From Pedobacter endophyticus (lineage in GTDB: Bacteria; Bacteroidota; Bacteroidia; Sphingobacteriales; Sphingobacteriaceae), in NCBI RefSeq assembly GCF_015679185.1, contig NZ_CP064939.1:744001-808000 (forward strand): DNA of 64,000 bases, written 5' to 3'. Every line of letters begins with the position of its first letter. Position 1 is the first letter of the stretch. Below the pieces are notes generated by a model. It ran no database searches and was not told where the DNA came from. It worked only from the letters and a program-made list of their open reading frames with translations. The position numbers and the translations under genes were made by a program. Below, in pieces: positions 32,885 through 41,903 of this stretch.

Positions 32885-33784
32885 ATGCTTTGGCAGTCAC
32901 ATATTAAAGGGTTTACAACTTATTTAAAGCTCGAGCGTTCCCTATCGTCGAACTCGGTACATGCTTATTTAAGCGACATTGATAAATTGCAACAATATTT
33001 TCAATCCATAAATCAATCGCCTTCGCTCGCTGCGATAAATGTCGGCGATCTACGGTCCTTTTTATCGTGGCTGAATCAATTGGGCATGCTGCCCAGCACC
33101 CAGGCAAGGGTAATTTCGGGTTTAAAAGCTTTTTTTACCTACCTGATGTTGGAAAATGAAATTCAAAACGATCCAACGGCTTTGATCGAAGCACCCAAGT
33201 TGAGCAGAAAGCTGCCCGACACCCTCAACATACACGAAATTAACGATCTTATTTCTGCCATCGATGCCTCAAAGCCAGAAGGAATGCGCAACAAGGCCAT
33301 TATCGAGGTATTGTACGGTTGTGGGCTTCGCGTTACCGAACTAACAGAACTTAAAATATCCAATATCTATCCGCAAATCGAGTTTATAAAGGTTATCGGT
33401 AAGGGAAACAAGGAGCGCTTGGTACCCATTGGCGGCACGGCGTTGAAGCTCCTGGATATTTATCTTAGTCAGGTGCGGGTACACGTTAAAATTAAGAAAG
33501 GCAATGATGATTACGTTTTTTTAAATCGGTTTGGGGCAAAGCTCTCACGAATTTCGGTGTTTAATTTAATTAAATCGTTGGCCGTAGCTACCGGATTAAA
33601 GAAAAGCATCAGTCCCCACACCCTCCGGCACTCGTTTGCTACCCATTTAATTGAGGGCGGCGCCGATTTAAGGGCAATACAAGAAATGTTAGGGCATTCG
33701 AGTATTACCACTACCGAGATTTACACGCACGTAGATCGAGATTATTTGAGAGAGGTAATTACCCAGTTTCACCCAAGGTCTTAA
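32885..33784 (+). CDS. xerD: XerD-type tyrosine recombinase
   Basis: The 299-residue recombinase has the N-terminal SAM-like core-binding domain (about 5-90) and the C-terminal catalytic domain. Catalytic residues are visible: Arg in YGCGLRVTELTEL, Lys in GKGNKERLVPI, the HTLRHSF box (His and Arg), and the nucleophile Tyr in TTTEIYTHVD. Length and motifs fit chromosome-dimer resolvases XerC/XerD, and the LEGGADLRAIQEMLGHSS-like block favours XerD. It acts at dif near the terminus. There are no signs of an integrated element around it, so I treat it as housekeeping. Its stop overlaps the convergent prmC end by four bases. Confidence 0.92.
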   Translation: MLWQSHIKGFTTYLKLERSLSSNSVHAYLSDIDKLQQYFQSINQSPSLAAINVGDLRSFLSWLNQLGMLPSTQARVISGLKAFFTYLMLENEIQNDPTALIEAPKLSRKLPDTLNIHEINDLISAIDASKPEGMRNKAIIEVLYGCGLRVTELTELKISNIYPQIEFIKVIGKGNKERLVPIGGTALKLLDIYLSQVRVHVKIKKGNDDYVFLNRFGAKLSRISVFNLIKSLAVATGLKKSISPHTLRHSFATHLIEGGADLRAIQEMLGHSSITTTEIYTHVDRDYLREVITQFHPRS

Positions 33785-34629
33785 ACCTTCGCCTTTATCA
33801 TTCTATCTTTCCCATGCATATCTTTCCGTAACACAATATCATTAAATCCTTTAGCCTTTAGCAGCTCAACTGTTTCCTTACCTAAATATTCGTTTATTTC
33901 GAAGTAAAGTTGTCCTTTAGCTTTGAGGTTCGTTTTAGCAAAGGCTGCGATAGCATTATAAAAAACCAGCGGATCATCATCAGCAACAAACAAGGCCAGA
34001 TGCGGCTCATGCTTTAATACATTGGCATGCATTTCAACTTTTTCTAAAGCTCTGATATAAGGCGGATTACTAACAATCACATCAAATTTTTGTTCACTTT
34101 CGTAACCAAGAATATCTGCCTCAATAAAATCGATTTCCACCCCAATGGCTTTCGCGTTTTGTACAGCAACAGCTATCGCTTTTCCAGAGATATCTATTGA
34201 AGAAACAGCAAAGTTGGGCAAGTGCTTTTTCAGGGCTATTGGTATACAGCCCGAGCCGGTGCCGATATCGAGCAGGCCTTTTTGAACCCTTACATCCGGC
34301 AAATTTTCATTAATGATCCAATCTACCAGCTCCTCCGTTTCTGGCCTCGGGATCAATACACTTTCGTTAACCTTAAAAACTGAACCGTAAAAATGAGCTT
34401 CGCCCAAAATGTACTGTATCGGCCTACCGATTTTCAGATCGTTAAGTACCGTTAACAGCTTTTGCACCTGCAGGTAACTCAAATCCAGGTCGCCAAGCAG
34501 TCTGATTTTATTATAATGAATTTCCAGAACGTGTTCAAGCGCCAAACCGAACAAATTCTTCGTTTCATCCACATCGTACAAAGGCTCCAGTTCGATGATA
34601 AAATCTTCCTTAAGTGCTTCAATTTTCAT
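33781..34629 (-). CDS. prmC: release factor N5-glutamine methyltransferase
   Basis: The 282-residue class I SAM methyltransferase has the PrmC/HemK layout. A helical N-terminal domain ends near RPIQYILGEAHFYG. The SAM motif LLDIGTGSGCIPIAL follows, and the substrate-binding VSNPPYIRALE (NPPY) is the HemK hallmark. It methylates the glutamine of the GGQ motif in release factors. I choose the ATG at 34629 (MKIEALKEDF); the longer frame from 34689 would leave almost no room for the divergent ribD promoter. It overlaps the convergent xerD by four bases. Confidence 0.93.
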   Translation of the reverse strand: MKIEALKEDFIIELEPLYDVDETKNLFGLALEHVLEIHYNKIRLLGDLDLSYLQVQKLLTVLNDLKIGRPIQYILGEAHFYGSVFKVNESVLIPRPETEELVDWIINENLPDVRVQKGLLDIGTGSGCIPIALKKHLPNFAVSSIDISGKAIAVAVQNAKAIGVEIDFIEADILGYESEQKFDVIVSNPPYIRALEKVEMHANVLKHEPHLALFVADDDPLVFYNAIAAFAKTNLKAKGQLYFEINEYLGKETVELLKAKGFNDIVLRKDMHGKDRMIKAKV

Positions 34630-34709
34630 TTTTGCAAAATTACTTATTTGCTGCGATAACAATCCTATTTTATCAGTTCCATCGGCCATTTTTTACTACT
34701 TTTGCCCCA

Positions 34710-35765
34710 ATGAGCGATGAATTTTACATAACACGCTGTTTAGAACTGGCTGCACTTGCGATGGGCAATGTGAGCCCCAACCCCATGGTGGGCTGCGTAA
34801 TTGTTGCCGATGGGCAGATTATTGGCCAGGGTTACCACCAACACTATGGAAAACCACATGCAGAGCCCAACGCCATCAGCTCAGTAATTGAAAAATACGG
34901 CAACCAGGCCCAGGAGCTGCTGAAGAAAGCCACGGCTTATGTAAATTTAGAGCCCTGTGCCCATTTCGGAAAAACGCCCCCCTGTGCCGATTTATTGGTA
35001 AAACACCAACTTAAAAAAGTGGTTATCGGCAACCGCGATCCCTTTGCCAGTGTCGACGGAAAAGGGATTGAAAAACTTAAAAACGCAGGCATTGAGGTGG
35101 TAAGTGGAATTTTAGATGCCGAATGCCGACACTTCAACCGTCGCTTTTTTACCCGGATTAAACAGCAACGCCCTTACATTATATTAAAATGGGCCCAAAC
35201 CGCCAATGGCTTTTTTGCCACTGCCGATGGCCATCAGAAATGGATAAGCGGCAATTTGGCAAAACGCCTCGCTCACCAGTGGCGCACAGAAGAAGATGCC
35301 ATTTTAATCGGTAAAAAAACCGCATTGATGGATAATCCGCAATTGACTGCACGAGAATGGCCGGGGAAAAACCCGATCAGGCTCGTAATCGACAAAAATC
35401 TGCAGGTTCCACAAAGCAACCACATCTATAATAACGAAGCCAAAACAATCATCTTTAATGAGATTAAAACCGATTTAGTGGATAACATTCACTATATCCA
35501 AATGGAAGACATGCATTTCTATCTCGGCCAAAAAATTGCCTTTCAACTGTATCTCATGGATATTCAATCGGTAATCATCGAAGGCGGCGTTAACATTTTG
35601 AAACAGTTTTTAGAAACCAATCTTTGGGATGAGGCCCGCATATTTTCATCTGCCAACAGCTGGACGGAAGGAATTGCCTCGCCAAGCATAGGCGGCAACC
35701 TCACCGAACAAATCCAGATCGGGCCCGATAAACTATCGATTTATATTAATAGCATAAACCCATGA
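34710..35765 (+). CDS. ribD: bifunctional riboflavin deaminase/reductase
   Basis: The 351-residue protein has both RibD activities. The N-terminal deaminase domain has zinc residues in KPHAEPNAI (His-Ala-Glu) and LEPCAHFGKTPPC (PCx..PPC). The C-terminal reductase domain (about 150-350) has LKWAQTANGFFA and IEGGVNIL. It converts the second riboflavin intermediate through deamination and NADPH-dependent side-chain reduction. The ATG at 34710 gives the standard N-terminus. TACTTTTG at 34697-34704 is only five bases away. The stop overlaps the start of the EamA gene (ATGA), so the next genes form one transcript. Confidence 0.95.
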   Translation: MSDEFYITRCLELAALAMGNVSPNPMVGCVIVADGQIIGQGYHQHYGKPHAEPNAISSVIEKYGNQAQELLKKATAYVNLEPCAHFGKTPPCADLLVKHQLKKVVIGNRDPFASVDGKGIEKLKNAGIEVVSGILDAECRHFNRRFFTRIKQQRPYIILKWAQTANGFFATADGHQKWISGNLAKRLAHQWRTEEDAILIGKKTALMDNPQLTAREWPGKNPIRLVIDKNLQVPQSNHIYNNEAKTIIFNEIKTDLVDNIHYIQMEDMHFYLGQKIAFQLYLMDIQSVIIEGGVNILKQFLETNLWDEARIFSSANSWTEGIASPSIGGNLTEQIQIGPDKLSIYINSINP

Positions 35766-36625
35766 TTTTTATCCTTTTAAGTATTTGTTGTAGCGTTACA
35801 GTAGCTGTATTATTAAAGCTGGCGAAACGTTATCAAATCAGCATTATACAAGCCGTTACCGTAAATTACTTCGTAGCATTAATTCTTTGCTTCCTCTTTT
35901 TTAAGCCCGAAGTGTCGGCGATAAATGTCGATTCCCCGTGGCCAGTTTACATTTCGCTTGCCATTTTACTTCCCTCCATATTTCTGTTTTTGGCCGCCTC
36001 AATAAAAAATCTAGGCATCGTTAAAACCGATATTGCCCAACGGCTTTCTTTGTTTATTCCAATTCTCGCTGCCTATTTTATCTTTAAAGAAGATTTTAAT
36101 AACCTTAAAATAATTGGTTTAGCTATCGGTTTTCCGGCCATAGTGCTCACCTTTATCCGAAAATCCGATCAGGGCAATAACAATCGCAGGTGGCTCTACC
36201 CCATTATGGTTTTTGTTGGTTTTGGCGTTATCGACGTTCTTTTTAAGCAAATAGCACTTTATAAGGCCGCACCCTACACCACTTCGCTTTTTCTTGTTTT
36301 TTGCCTGTCGTTTATCCTATCGCTATTCATTGTTACTGCAATGGCAATTACCCGAAAAACTAAACTTCAACTGGTAAATGTAGCCTGCGGCGCAATATTG
36401 GGAATTTTTAACTTCGGCAACATCTTGTTTTATATGAAGGCACATAAAGCACTGGCGCAGAATCCATCGACGGTTTTTGCTGCTATGAACCTCGGCGTAA
36501 TCATTGTAGGCACCTTAATAGGCGTGCTGGTGTTTAAAGAGCGATTGACGAAATTGAATTACGCCGGAATTATCCTCGCCCTCGTGGCCATCATCTTTAT
36601 TAAACTATCGCAAGATGCTGTTTGA
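35762..36625 (+). CDS. EamA/DMT family transporter
   Basis: The 287-residue protein has ten predicted membrane helices in two repeated halves, as in drug/metabolite transporters. Family-like features are IKNLGIVKTDIAQRLSLFIPILAAYFIF (about residues 81-108) at the end of the first half, and FAAMNLGVIIVGTLIGVLVFKERLTKLNYAGIILALVA-type sequence at the end of the second. The substrate is unknown; metabolite export or import are both possible. It overlaps ribD by four bases and the YigZ gene by eleven, indicating tight coupling. A link to riboflavin transport is only suggested by position. Confidence 0.85.
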   Translation: MIFILLSICCSVTVAVLLKLAKRYQISIIQAVTVNYFVALILCFLFFKPEVSAINVDSPWPVYISLAILLPSIFLFLAASIKNLGIVKTDIAQRLSLFIPILAAYFIFKEDFNNLKIIGLAIGFPAIVLTFIRKSDQGNNNRRWLYPIMVFVGFGVIDVLFKQIALYKAAPYTTSLFLVFCLSFILSLFIVTAMAITRKTKLQLVNVACGAILGIFNFGNILFYMKAHKALAQNPSTVFAAMNLGVIIVGTLIGVLVFKERLTKLNYAGIILALVAIIFIKLSQDAV

Positions 36626-37229
36626 CGACTCCTATAAAACTATCCAAAGCCCATCAGAAGGCATATTTCGCGATCGCGGAAGCAAGTTTATCGCCTACGC
36701 GTACCCCATTCGCTCAGAAGATCAGGTAAAGCCAATTTTAACCCATTTAAAGGCCGAGCATGCAAAAGCACGACATTGGTGTTACGCTTACCGGTTAACG
36801 CCCGATCGCTCCGTTTTCAGGATAAACGACGATGGGGAGCCATCCGGCACCGCTGGCAGGCCAATTCTCAATTGCCTGCTCTCAGCCGACATTACAAATG
36901 TATTGGTTGTTGTGGTTCGGTACTTCGGCGGAACATTGTTGGGCGTGCCAGGTTTAATCAATGCCTATAAAAATGCGAGTTTAGAGGCCCTCGCATCCGC
37001 AAATGTCATTACAAAAACCATTAACGATGTATATGAGATTACTTTCAACTACTTGCAAATGAACCATGTGATGAAACTGGTCAAAGACGAAAACCTTGAT
37101 GTATTAAAACAACAATTTGACGTGGACTGTTTACTGCGAATTGAGATTAGAAAGGCGCAACTCAATCATGTTTTGGCCAGATTCGATAAGCTCGAAAACG
37201 TAAAACAGAAGTATATACAAACGATTTAA
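36615..37229 (+). CDS. YigZ/IMPACT family protein
   Basis: The 204-residue protein has the IMPACT/YigZ N-terminal domain: DRGSKFIAYAYPI (about 18-30), HAKARHWCYAYRL (about 48-60), DDGEPSGTAGRPIL (about 70-83) and VVVRYFGGTLLGVPGL (about 96-111), which are the most conserved blocks. A small C-terminal domain follows. The bacterial family is widespread but its biochemical role is not settled; binding to nucleic acid or to elongation-factor-like partners has been suggested. It overlaps the transporter gene upstream by eleven bases and is followed 23 bases later by a nucleoside phosphorylase. Confidence 0.92.
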   Translation: MLFDDSYKTIQSPSEGIFRDRGSKFIAYAYPIRSEDQVKPILTHLKAEHAKARHWCYAYRLTPDRSVFRINDDGEPSGTAGRPILNCLLSADITNVLVVVVRYFGGTLLGVPGLINAYKNASLEALASANVITKTINDVYEITFNYLQMNHVMKLVKDENLDVLKQQFDVDCLLRIEIRKAQLNHVLARFDKLENVKQKYIQTI

Positions 37230-37252
37230 GCAAACCAAAGCCGTTACAACCT

Positions 37253-38113
37253 ATGAAAATAGCTCAAAGTGATTTGATCATCAATCCCGATGGCAGCATT
37301 TACCACCTCAACCTATTGCCCGGCGATGTAGCAGAAACGGTGATTACCGTCGGCGACCCTGATCGTGTAAGCCAGGTAAGCAAACATTTCGACACTATTG
37401 AGCTAAAAAAGGGAAAGCGTGAGTTTATTACCCATACCGGCTTTGTCGGCAAAAAACGGGTCACTGTCCTGTCTACAGGTATAGGAACAGATAATATCGA
37501 TATTGTTCTTAACGAACTGGATGCTTTGGTTAATATCGATTTCAACGCTCGCCAAATTAAGCAAGAACTTACTTCATTAAATATTGTCCGCATTGGCACT
37601 TCCGGTTCAGTACAGCCCGATATCCCCATGGGAACCATTTTGGCCTCCGCTTACGGCCTTGGTATGGATGCCCTGATGAACTACTATCTACCCCCCGAAC
37701 TGAATAGTAACGCTGCCTTGCTCGAAGAGATTAAAGTTCATTTTAAAGGCTTTCAGAAGATTAATCCTTATTTAAATGCTGCTGATGAAAACCTTTTAAA
37801 TACCATCGGAAAAGATTTACCCACGGGGATTACTGTTACAGCCCCCGGTTTTTATGCACCGCAGGGTCGCCTGGTGAGGGCGCAAAACGCTGTTCCCCAT
37901 TTTATAAATCTCGTAAGCAGTTTTAAAAGCAACCAGTATCGAATTACAAACCTCGAAATGGAAACCGCAGGCATCTATGCCTTAGCCAACGTTTTAGGGC
38001 ATAAAGCACTATCAATTAATGCCATTTTAGCCAGCCGCGTAAATTTCCAGTTTAGCAGCGAACCCGATAAAGTTGTAGAAAACGCAATAAAATTGGTTTT
38101 AGAAAGGCTTTGA
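37253..38113 (+). CDS. nucleoside phosphorylase (uridine phosphorylase-like)
   Basis: The 286-residue phosphorylase is of the PNP/UDP family. The phosphate-binding VGDPDRVSQVSKHF (about 33-46), STGIGTDNIDIVLNEL (about 75-90) and RIGTSGSVQPDIPMG (about 119-133) are characteristic. The catalytic region NLEMETAGIYALANVLGHKAL (about 230-250) is also present. It cleaves a nucleoside, probably uridine, with phosphate to base and ribose 1-phosphate. Nucleotide salvage also needs uptake, and a nucleoside symporter gene lies at 55600, but the two are not linked. It is the last gene of the run that began with ribD. Confidence 0.9.
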   Translation: MKIAQSDLIINPDGSIYHLNLLPGDVAETVITVGDPDRVSQVSKHFDTIELKKGKREFITHTGFVGKKRVTVLSTGIGTDNIDIVLNELDALVNIDFNARQIKQELTSLNIVRIGTSGSVQPDIPMGTILASAYGLGMDALMNYYLPPELNSNAALLEEIKVHFKGFQKINPYLNAADENLLNTIGKDLPTGITVTAPGFYAPQGRLVRAQNAVPHFINLVSSFKSNQYRITNLEMETAGIYALANVLGHKALSINAILASRVNFQFSSEPDKVVENAIKLVLERL

Positions 38114-38335
38114 TTTAGTGGCGATGCCACCCTGAGCGCCCGCCCAGTGTCATTTAGTTGAGCCTGCTCCGTGTCATCCGATAGCTATCGGATCTGAGCC
38201 TTTCGACTTCGCTCAAGATAACTCAGTCGAAGCCCTTTTTTATTGGATAAAACCATTAACATCCGCCCTTCGACTCCGCTCAGGGTGACAATGTTCTATA
38301 ATTTTATCCTTAACTAAATGACATTGAGCGCCCTG
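38114..38335. repeat. dispersed HPERSRR-type repeats
   Basis: Two imperfect copies of the dispersed repeat occur here: CCTTTCGACTTCGCTCAAGATAA-like at about 38199-38222 and CCTTCGACTCCGCTCAGGGTGACA at about 38265-38288. An ATCCGATAGCTATCGGAT palindrome lies at about 38177-38194. No gene is seen. Confidence 0.75.
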
Positions 38336-38566
38336 ATGCATTAAACTATCACTCCGGTTCATTAAACTGCCATCCCGGTTCATTAAACTATCACTCCGGT
38401 TCATTAAATTGCCATCCCAGTCCATTAAACTATCACTCTGGTTCATTAAACTGCCATCCCGGTTCATTAAACTATCACTCCGGTTCATTAAACTGCCATC
38501 CTGGTTCATTAAACTAACACCCCGGTTCATTAAACTAACACTCCGGTTCATTAAACTGAAATGCCG
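38336..38566. repeat. 21-bp minisatellite, eleven units
   Basis: Eleven head-to-tail 21-base units follow the pattern GTTCATTAAACT + ATCACTCCG or GCCATCCCG. The two tail types alternate over most of the array, making a 42-base higher-order repeat. The last three units have diverged tails (AACACCCCG, AACACTCCG, GAAATGCCG). Because 21 is a multiple of three, frames on both strands stay open and give seven-residue repeats; the minus-strand one reads SLMNRxD. I see no start context, signal or family resemblance, so I treat these frames as by-products. Confidence 0.92.
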
Positions 38567-38618
38567 ACGCAGCGACCACCTAAAAACTGATACACGGCTT
38601 GTACTTTATAAGGAAACA

Positions 38619-38954
38619 TTACCCCCAAAGCTTGCTCCACCAACTTTCTTCAAAACCGATATACAAACCATCCTCACGCACCTCGGTAGGGTAAATATCG
38701 ATATAATCGCCTTGCCCCTCCGCTCCTCTTCCCGTTTCCAAATCGTATTCGTAGCGGTGAATCGGGCAAACTAAATGGCCGTTCTTGCACCATCCACCAG
38801 AAAAGTGGCCACCCGCATGCGGGCATGAAGACTGCGTAGCTATCATGTTATCCTCATTATTAATAATACAAAGTTGTTTACCGTTCACATTTACGGTCTT
38901 AATGGCATTCAACCCCGGAAGTTGGACTTTATTCAGCGCTTTAAACCACTTCAT
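38619..38954 (-). CDS. Rieske 2Fe-2S protein
   Basis: The 111-residue protein is a stand-alone Rieske domain of the dioxygenase-ferredoxin type. The cluster ligands are in SSCPHAGGHFSGG (CxH) and VCPIHRYEYDLETG (CxxH), separated by about 15 residues. Such proteins pass electrons to oxygenases or form the small subunit of nitrite reductase-like systems. No partner oxygenase or reductase is adjacent, so its role is open. It lies between the minisatellite and queE, which is divergent. Confidence 0.9.
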   Translation of the reverse strand: MKWFKALNKVQLPGLNAIKTVNVNGKQLCIINNEDNMIATQSSCPHAGGHFSGGWCKNGHLVCPIHRYEYDLETGRGAEGQGDYIDIYPTEVREDGLYIGFEESWWSKLWG

Positions 38955-39060
38955 AGCGCTAATTTAAGTATTTAAATATCAGTGTTATTTCATCTTTCCA
39001 CTAATTTTTGAAAGAGAAACGGCTACACCATATTTTTTTAAGATATTTGCATCCTCAAAA

Positions 39061-39684
39061 ATGAAACAACACATACCAGACGACGGCACATTGCTTCCTT
39101 TAATGGAAGAATTCTACACCATTCAGGGCGAGGGATTTAACACGGGGAAAGCGGCTTATTTCATTCGCTTAGGTGGTTGCGATGTGGGCTGCCACTGGTG
39201 CGATGTAAAAGAAAGCTGGGATGCCGAGATGCATCCGTTAACCCCAGCCGACATAATTGTAGCTAATGCCGATCAGCACCCCGGTAAGGCCGTAGTAATT
39301 ACAGGCGGCGAACCCTTAATTTATAACCTCGATTATTTAACCGCGAAACTTAAAGAGCGTGGAATTTTGACCTTTATTGAAACCTCTGGCGCTTATCCAC
39401 TTTCGGGCAATTGGGACTGGATTTGCCTATCGCCAAAAAAGTTCAAAGCACCTCGGCCCGATATTACACCAGTTGCCAACGAGCTTAAGGTAATTGTTTT
39501 CAACAAAAGCGATTTTAAATGGGCAGAGGAATATGCCGCAATGGTATCGCCGAACTGCAAATTATATCTTCAGCCAGAATGGTCTAAATCGAAGGAAATT
39601 ACGCCCATGATTATCGATTATGTAATGGCCAACCCCAAATGGGAGATATCTTTGCAAACCCATAAATTTTTAAATATTCCTTAA
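39061..39684 (+). CDS. queE: 7-carboxy-7-deazaguanine synthase
   Basis: The 207-residue radical-SAM enzyme matches QueE. EEFYTIQGEGFNTGKAA lies near the N-terminus, RLGGCDVGCHWCDVKESWD has the CxxxCxxC cluster motif (about residues 40-47), and VVITGGEPLIY is followed by FIETSGA. It contracts 6-carboxytetrahydropterin to 7-carboxy-7-deazaguanine for queuosine tRNA modification. The other queuosine genes are not in this window. The protein is of normal length. It is divergent from the Rieske gene, and a PorE-like gene follows after 35 bases. Confidence 0.94.
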   Translation: MKQHIPDDGTLLPLMEEFYTIQGEGFNTGKAAYFIRLGGCDVGCHWCDVKESWDAEMHPLTPADIIVANADQHPGKAVVITGGEPLIYNLDYLTAKLKERGILTFIETSGAYPLSGNWDWICLSPKKFKAPRPDITPVANELKVIVFNKSDFKWAEEYAAMVSPNCKLYLQPEWSKSKEITPMIIDYVMANPKWEISLQTHKFLNIP

Positions 39685-39719
39685 AAACAATACATTAGCT
39701 TTAACCAAATGTTAATGTA

Positions 39720-41606
39720 ATGAAATACTGGTTTTCTTTAGTTTTTTGCATCTCGAGTATTTTGTGCCTTGCGCAAAGCTCAACAAACAGAAAAGCGCAA
39801 ATTGCTTTCGAAAAAGCAGGCCAGTTTGTTCAGCAACAGGATTATGCTTCCGCAGCTCAAAACCTGGAGAACGCAGTTAAAGAAGATCCGCAATTTCAGT
39901 CCGCACATATTCTTTTGGGCGACGTGTATCGCATTCAAAAAAAATATAGTGCTGCAAAGAATGCGTTTGAAAAAGCAATTTCGATAAATAAAAACGTTGC
40001 ACCCCCCGTAATTTATAACCTTGCCGAAATGGAATTTGCCATGCAGGATTATGATAAGGCCAGGCAACATTTCGATGAGTTTTTAGCGCTCAATAGTGCT
40101 TCAGACAGAGTAAAAAGGGCAAAAAAATACTTGCTCGACTGCGATTTTGCTAAGGTCGCTATTAAAAGCCCTGTGAAATATACGCCAACCAATTTGGGCA
40201 ATGGAGTAAACACAACCGATGCCGAATATTTTCCCGCCTTAACCGCCGATGGCGAAACCTTGATTTTTACCCGTCAGGTAAACGGAAATGAAGATTTCTG
40301 GACCTCGCAGTTTAAAAACAATGCGTGGACGCTGGCCAGCCCCTTATCTAACAATATAAACACTGCACGCTATAATGAAGGTGCTCAAACGATTTCGCCC
40401 GATGGAAAATATCTGTTTTTTACCGGCTGCAATCGACCCGATGGACTTGGCAGATGCGATATTTATGTGTCGCACCGCGAAGGAAAAGGCTGGGGTGAGC
40501 CGTATAATGTTGGGAAGCCTGTTAATTCAGAATATTGGGAATCCCAGCCCGCCATTAGTCCCGATGGCAGAACCTTGTATTTCATTAGCAACCGGCCGGG
40601 AGGATCTGGCGGTTACGACATTTGGAAAAGTACCATTACCGACGATGCAAAATGGGGCCCCGCAATCAATCTCGGCCCCGAAATAAACACCGCTTACGAT
40701 GAAAATACCCCGTTTCTACATGCCGATGGAAAAACGCTTTATTTCTCGTCAGACGGCTGGCCCGGATTCGGAAACAAAGACATTTATTACAGTAGAATGG
40801 ACGATGCGGGAGCCTTTAAAAAGCCCGTAAACATGGGCTACCCACTTAATTCCTTCGAAGATGAAAACGGGTTGATTGTGAGCGCCAACGGAAATTTTGG
40901 GATGTTTTCTTCCAACTTAAAGGATGGCTTCGGCAGTCAAGACATTTATAGCTTTGGGATGCCCGAAGCCGCCAAACCGTTAAAGGTTTCGTATGTTAAA
41001 GGGATTGTTCGCGATAAAGACACTAAGAAAACAATTGAAAGTAACGTTCAGGTTATCGATTTAAAAACCAATAAAACCGTGTTTGATGATTATACGGATT
41101 CGGAAACCGGACAGTTTTTAGCCGTGATGCCAATCGGAAGCGACTATTTGTTCAACGTTAATGCCGACGGCTATTTATTTTATTCCGAAAATTTTGAATT
41201 AAAAGCCAGCGACATCAGCAAGCCGTACCAACTGGAGGTGTATATCGAAAAGATAAAAGAAGGTGGTAACGTAACGCTAAGAAATATCTTCTTCGATACC
41301 AATAAATTCAACCTTTTGCCCGCATCAATCAGGGAGCTTAACCTACTGATCGATTTCTTGCAGCAAAACACAAATGTAAATATCCAAATTCAGGGGCATA
41401 CCGATAACGTCGGCGATGCAAAATTGAACGAAAAACTGTCGCTACGCAGAGCAAATGCCGTTTACGAATACCTGATCAAAAACAGCATCCAACCAAACAG
41501 ACTTACCTTTAAAGGCTTCGGCGCAAGCAAGCCAATTGCCGATAATAAAACTGAAAGTGGCAGAAAAAATAACCGAAGAACTTCGTTCGTGATTACCAAG
41601 ATCTAG
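39720..41606 (+). CDS. PorE-like OmpA-family protein (TPR, PD40, CRD, OmpA)
   Basis: The 628-residue exported protein begins with a signal peptide (MKYWFSLVFCISSILCLAQ). TPR repeats (about 25-140), a beta-propeller of PD40 strands (about 155-415) and a carboxypeptidase-regulatory-like domain (about 420-505) follow. The propeller repeats read ISPDGKYLFFTG, ISPDGRTLYFISNR and LHADGKTLYFSSDG. The end is an OmpA peptidoglycan-binding domain (about 515-628) with IQGHTDNVGDAKLNEKLSLRRA. This order is that of PorE, a T9SS component that anchors the system to peptidoglycan. Related gliding or porin-associated proteins share it, so the exact role is not certain. It follows queE by 35 bases. Confidence 0.87.
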   Translation: MKYWFSLVFCISSILCLAQSSTNRKAQIAFEKAGQFVQQQDYASAAQNLENAVKEDPQFQSAHILLGDVYRIQKKYSAAKNAFEKAISINKNVAPPVIYNLAEMEFAMQDYDKARQHFDEFLALNSASDRVKRAKKYLLDCDFAKVAIKSPVKYTPTNLGNGVNTTDAEYFPALTADGETLIFTRQVNGNEDFWTSQFKNNAWTLASPLSNNINTARYNEGAQTISPDGKYLFFTGCNRPDGLGRCDIYVSHREGKGWGEPYNVGKPVNSEYWESQPAISPDGRTLYFISNRPGGSGGYDIWKSTITDDAKWGPAINLGPEINTAYDENTPFLHADGKTLYFSSDGWPGFGNKDIYYSRMDDAGAFKKPVNMGYPLNSFEDENGLIVSANGNFGMFSSNLKDGFGSQDIYSFGMPEAAKPLKVSYVKGIVRDKDTKKTIESNVQVIDLKTNKTVFDDYTDSETGQFLAVMPIGSDYLFNVNADGYLFYSENFELKASDISKPYQLEVYIEKIKEGGNVTLRNIFFDTNKFNLLPASIRELNLLIDFLQQNTNVNIQIQGHTDNVGDAKLNEKLSLRRANAVYEYLIKNSIQPNRLTFKGFGASKPIADNKTESGRKNNRRTSFVITKI

Positions 41607-41651
41607 AAAAAATGGATATAGTAATAAGAAGAATATGATGTTGAACTTATA

Positions 41652-41903
41652 ATGGCCGACCAATACAAAAACTTGTATATTTTATTTGAAAATTCATATT
41701 GTTCAACCTGCCGGGGAGCATCGACGATTGTTGATTACAAACCTTTTTTAAATAACTTGAATGACATTATACTAAAAGGATTTTGTGCAGAATGCGAGGG
41801 AAAAGTAAATCGATATATTGAAACGGGTGAAAGCCGGCAAAATGCGGAAGTGGCAAAGCATATCCGGAACGTGTTGGCATTATTCAAAAAAAGGAAGAAG
41901 TAG
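41652..41903 (+). CDS. small protein with two CxxC pairs
   Basis: This 83-residue protein has the two cysteine pairs CSTC (about residues 17-20) and CAEC (about 45-48), spaced like a zinc ribbon, and a lysine-rich C-terminus (ALFKKRKK). No signal peptide or membrane segment is seen. I do not recognise the family. A zinc-stabilised nucleic-acid-binding or regulatory protein is conceivable. It starts 45 bases after the PorE-like gene and may be cotranscribed with it. Confidence 0.6.
   Translation: MADQYKNLYILFENSYCSTCRGASTIVDYKPFLNNLNDIILKGFCAECEGKVNRYIETGESRQNAEVAKHIRNVLALFKKRKK

Noticed and set aside
32885..33784. Phage or island integrase
   Set aside because: Length and motifs fit XerD, neighbours are housekeeping genes, and no attachment-site repeats were seen.
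38240..38551. Minus-strand frame encoding SLMNR repeats
   Set aside because: A by-product of a 21-base minisatellite; the opposite strand is open too and the C-terminal end is the dispersed HPERSRR repeat.
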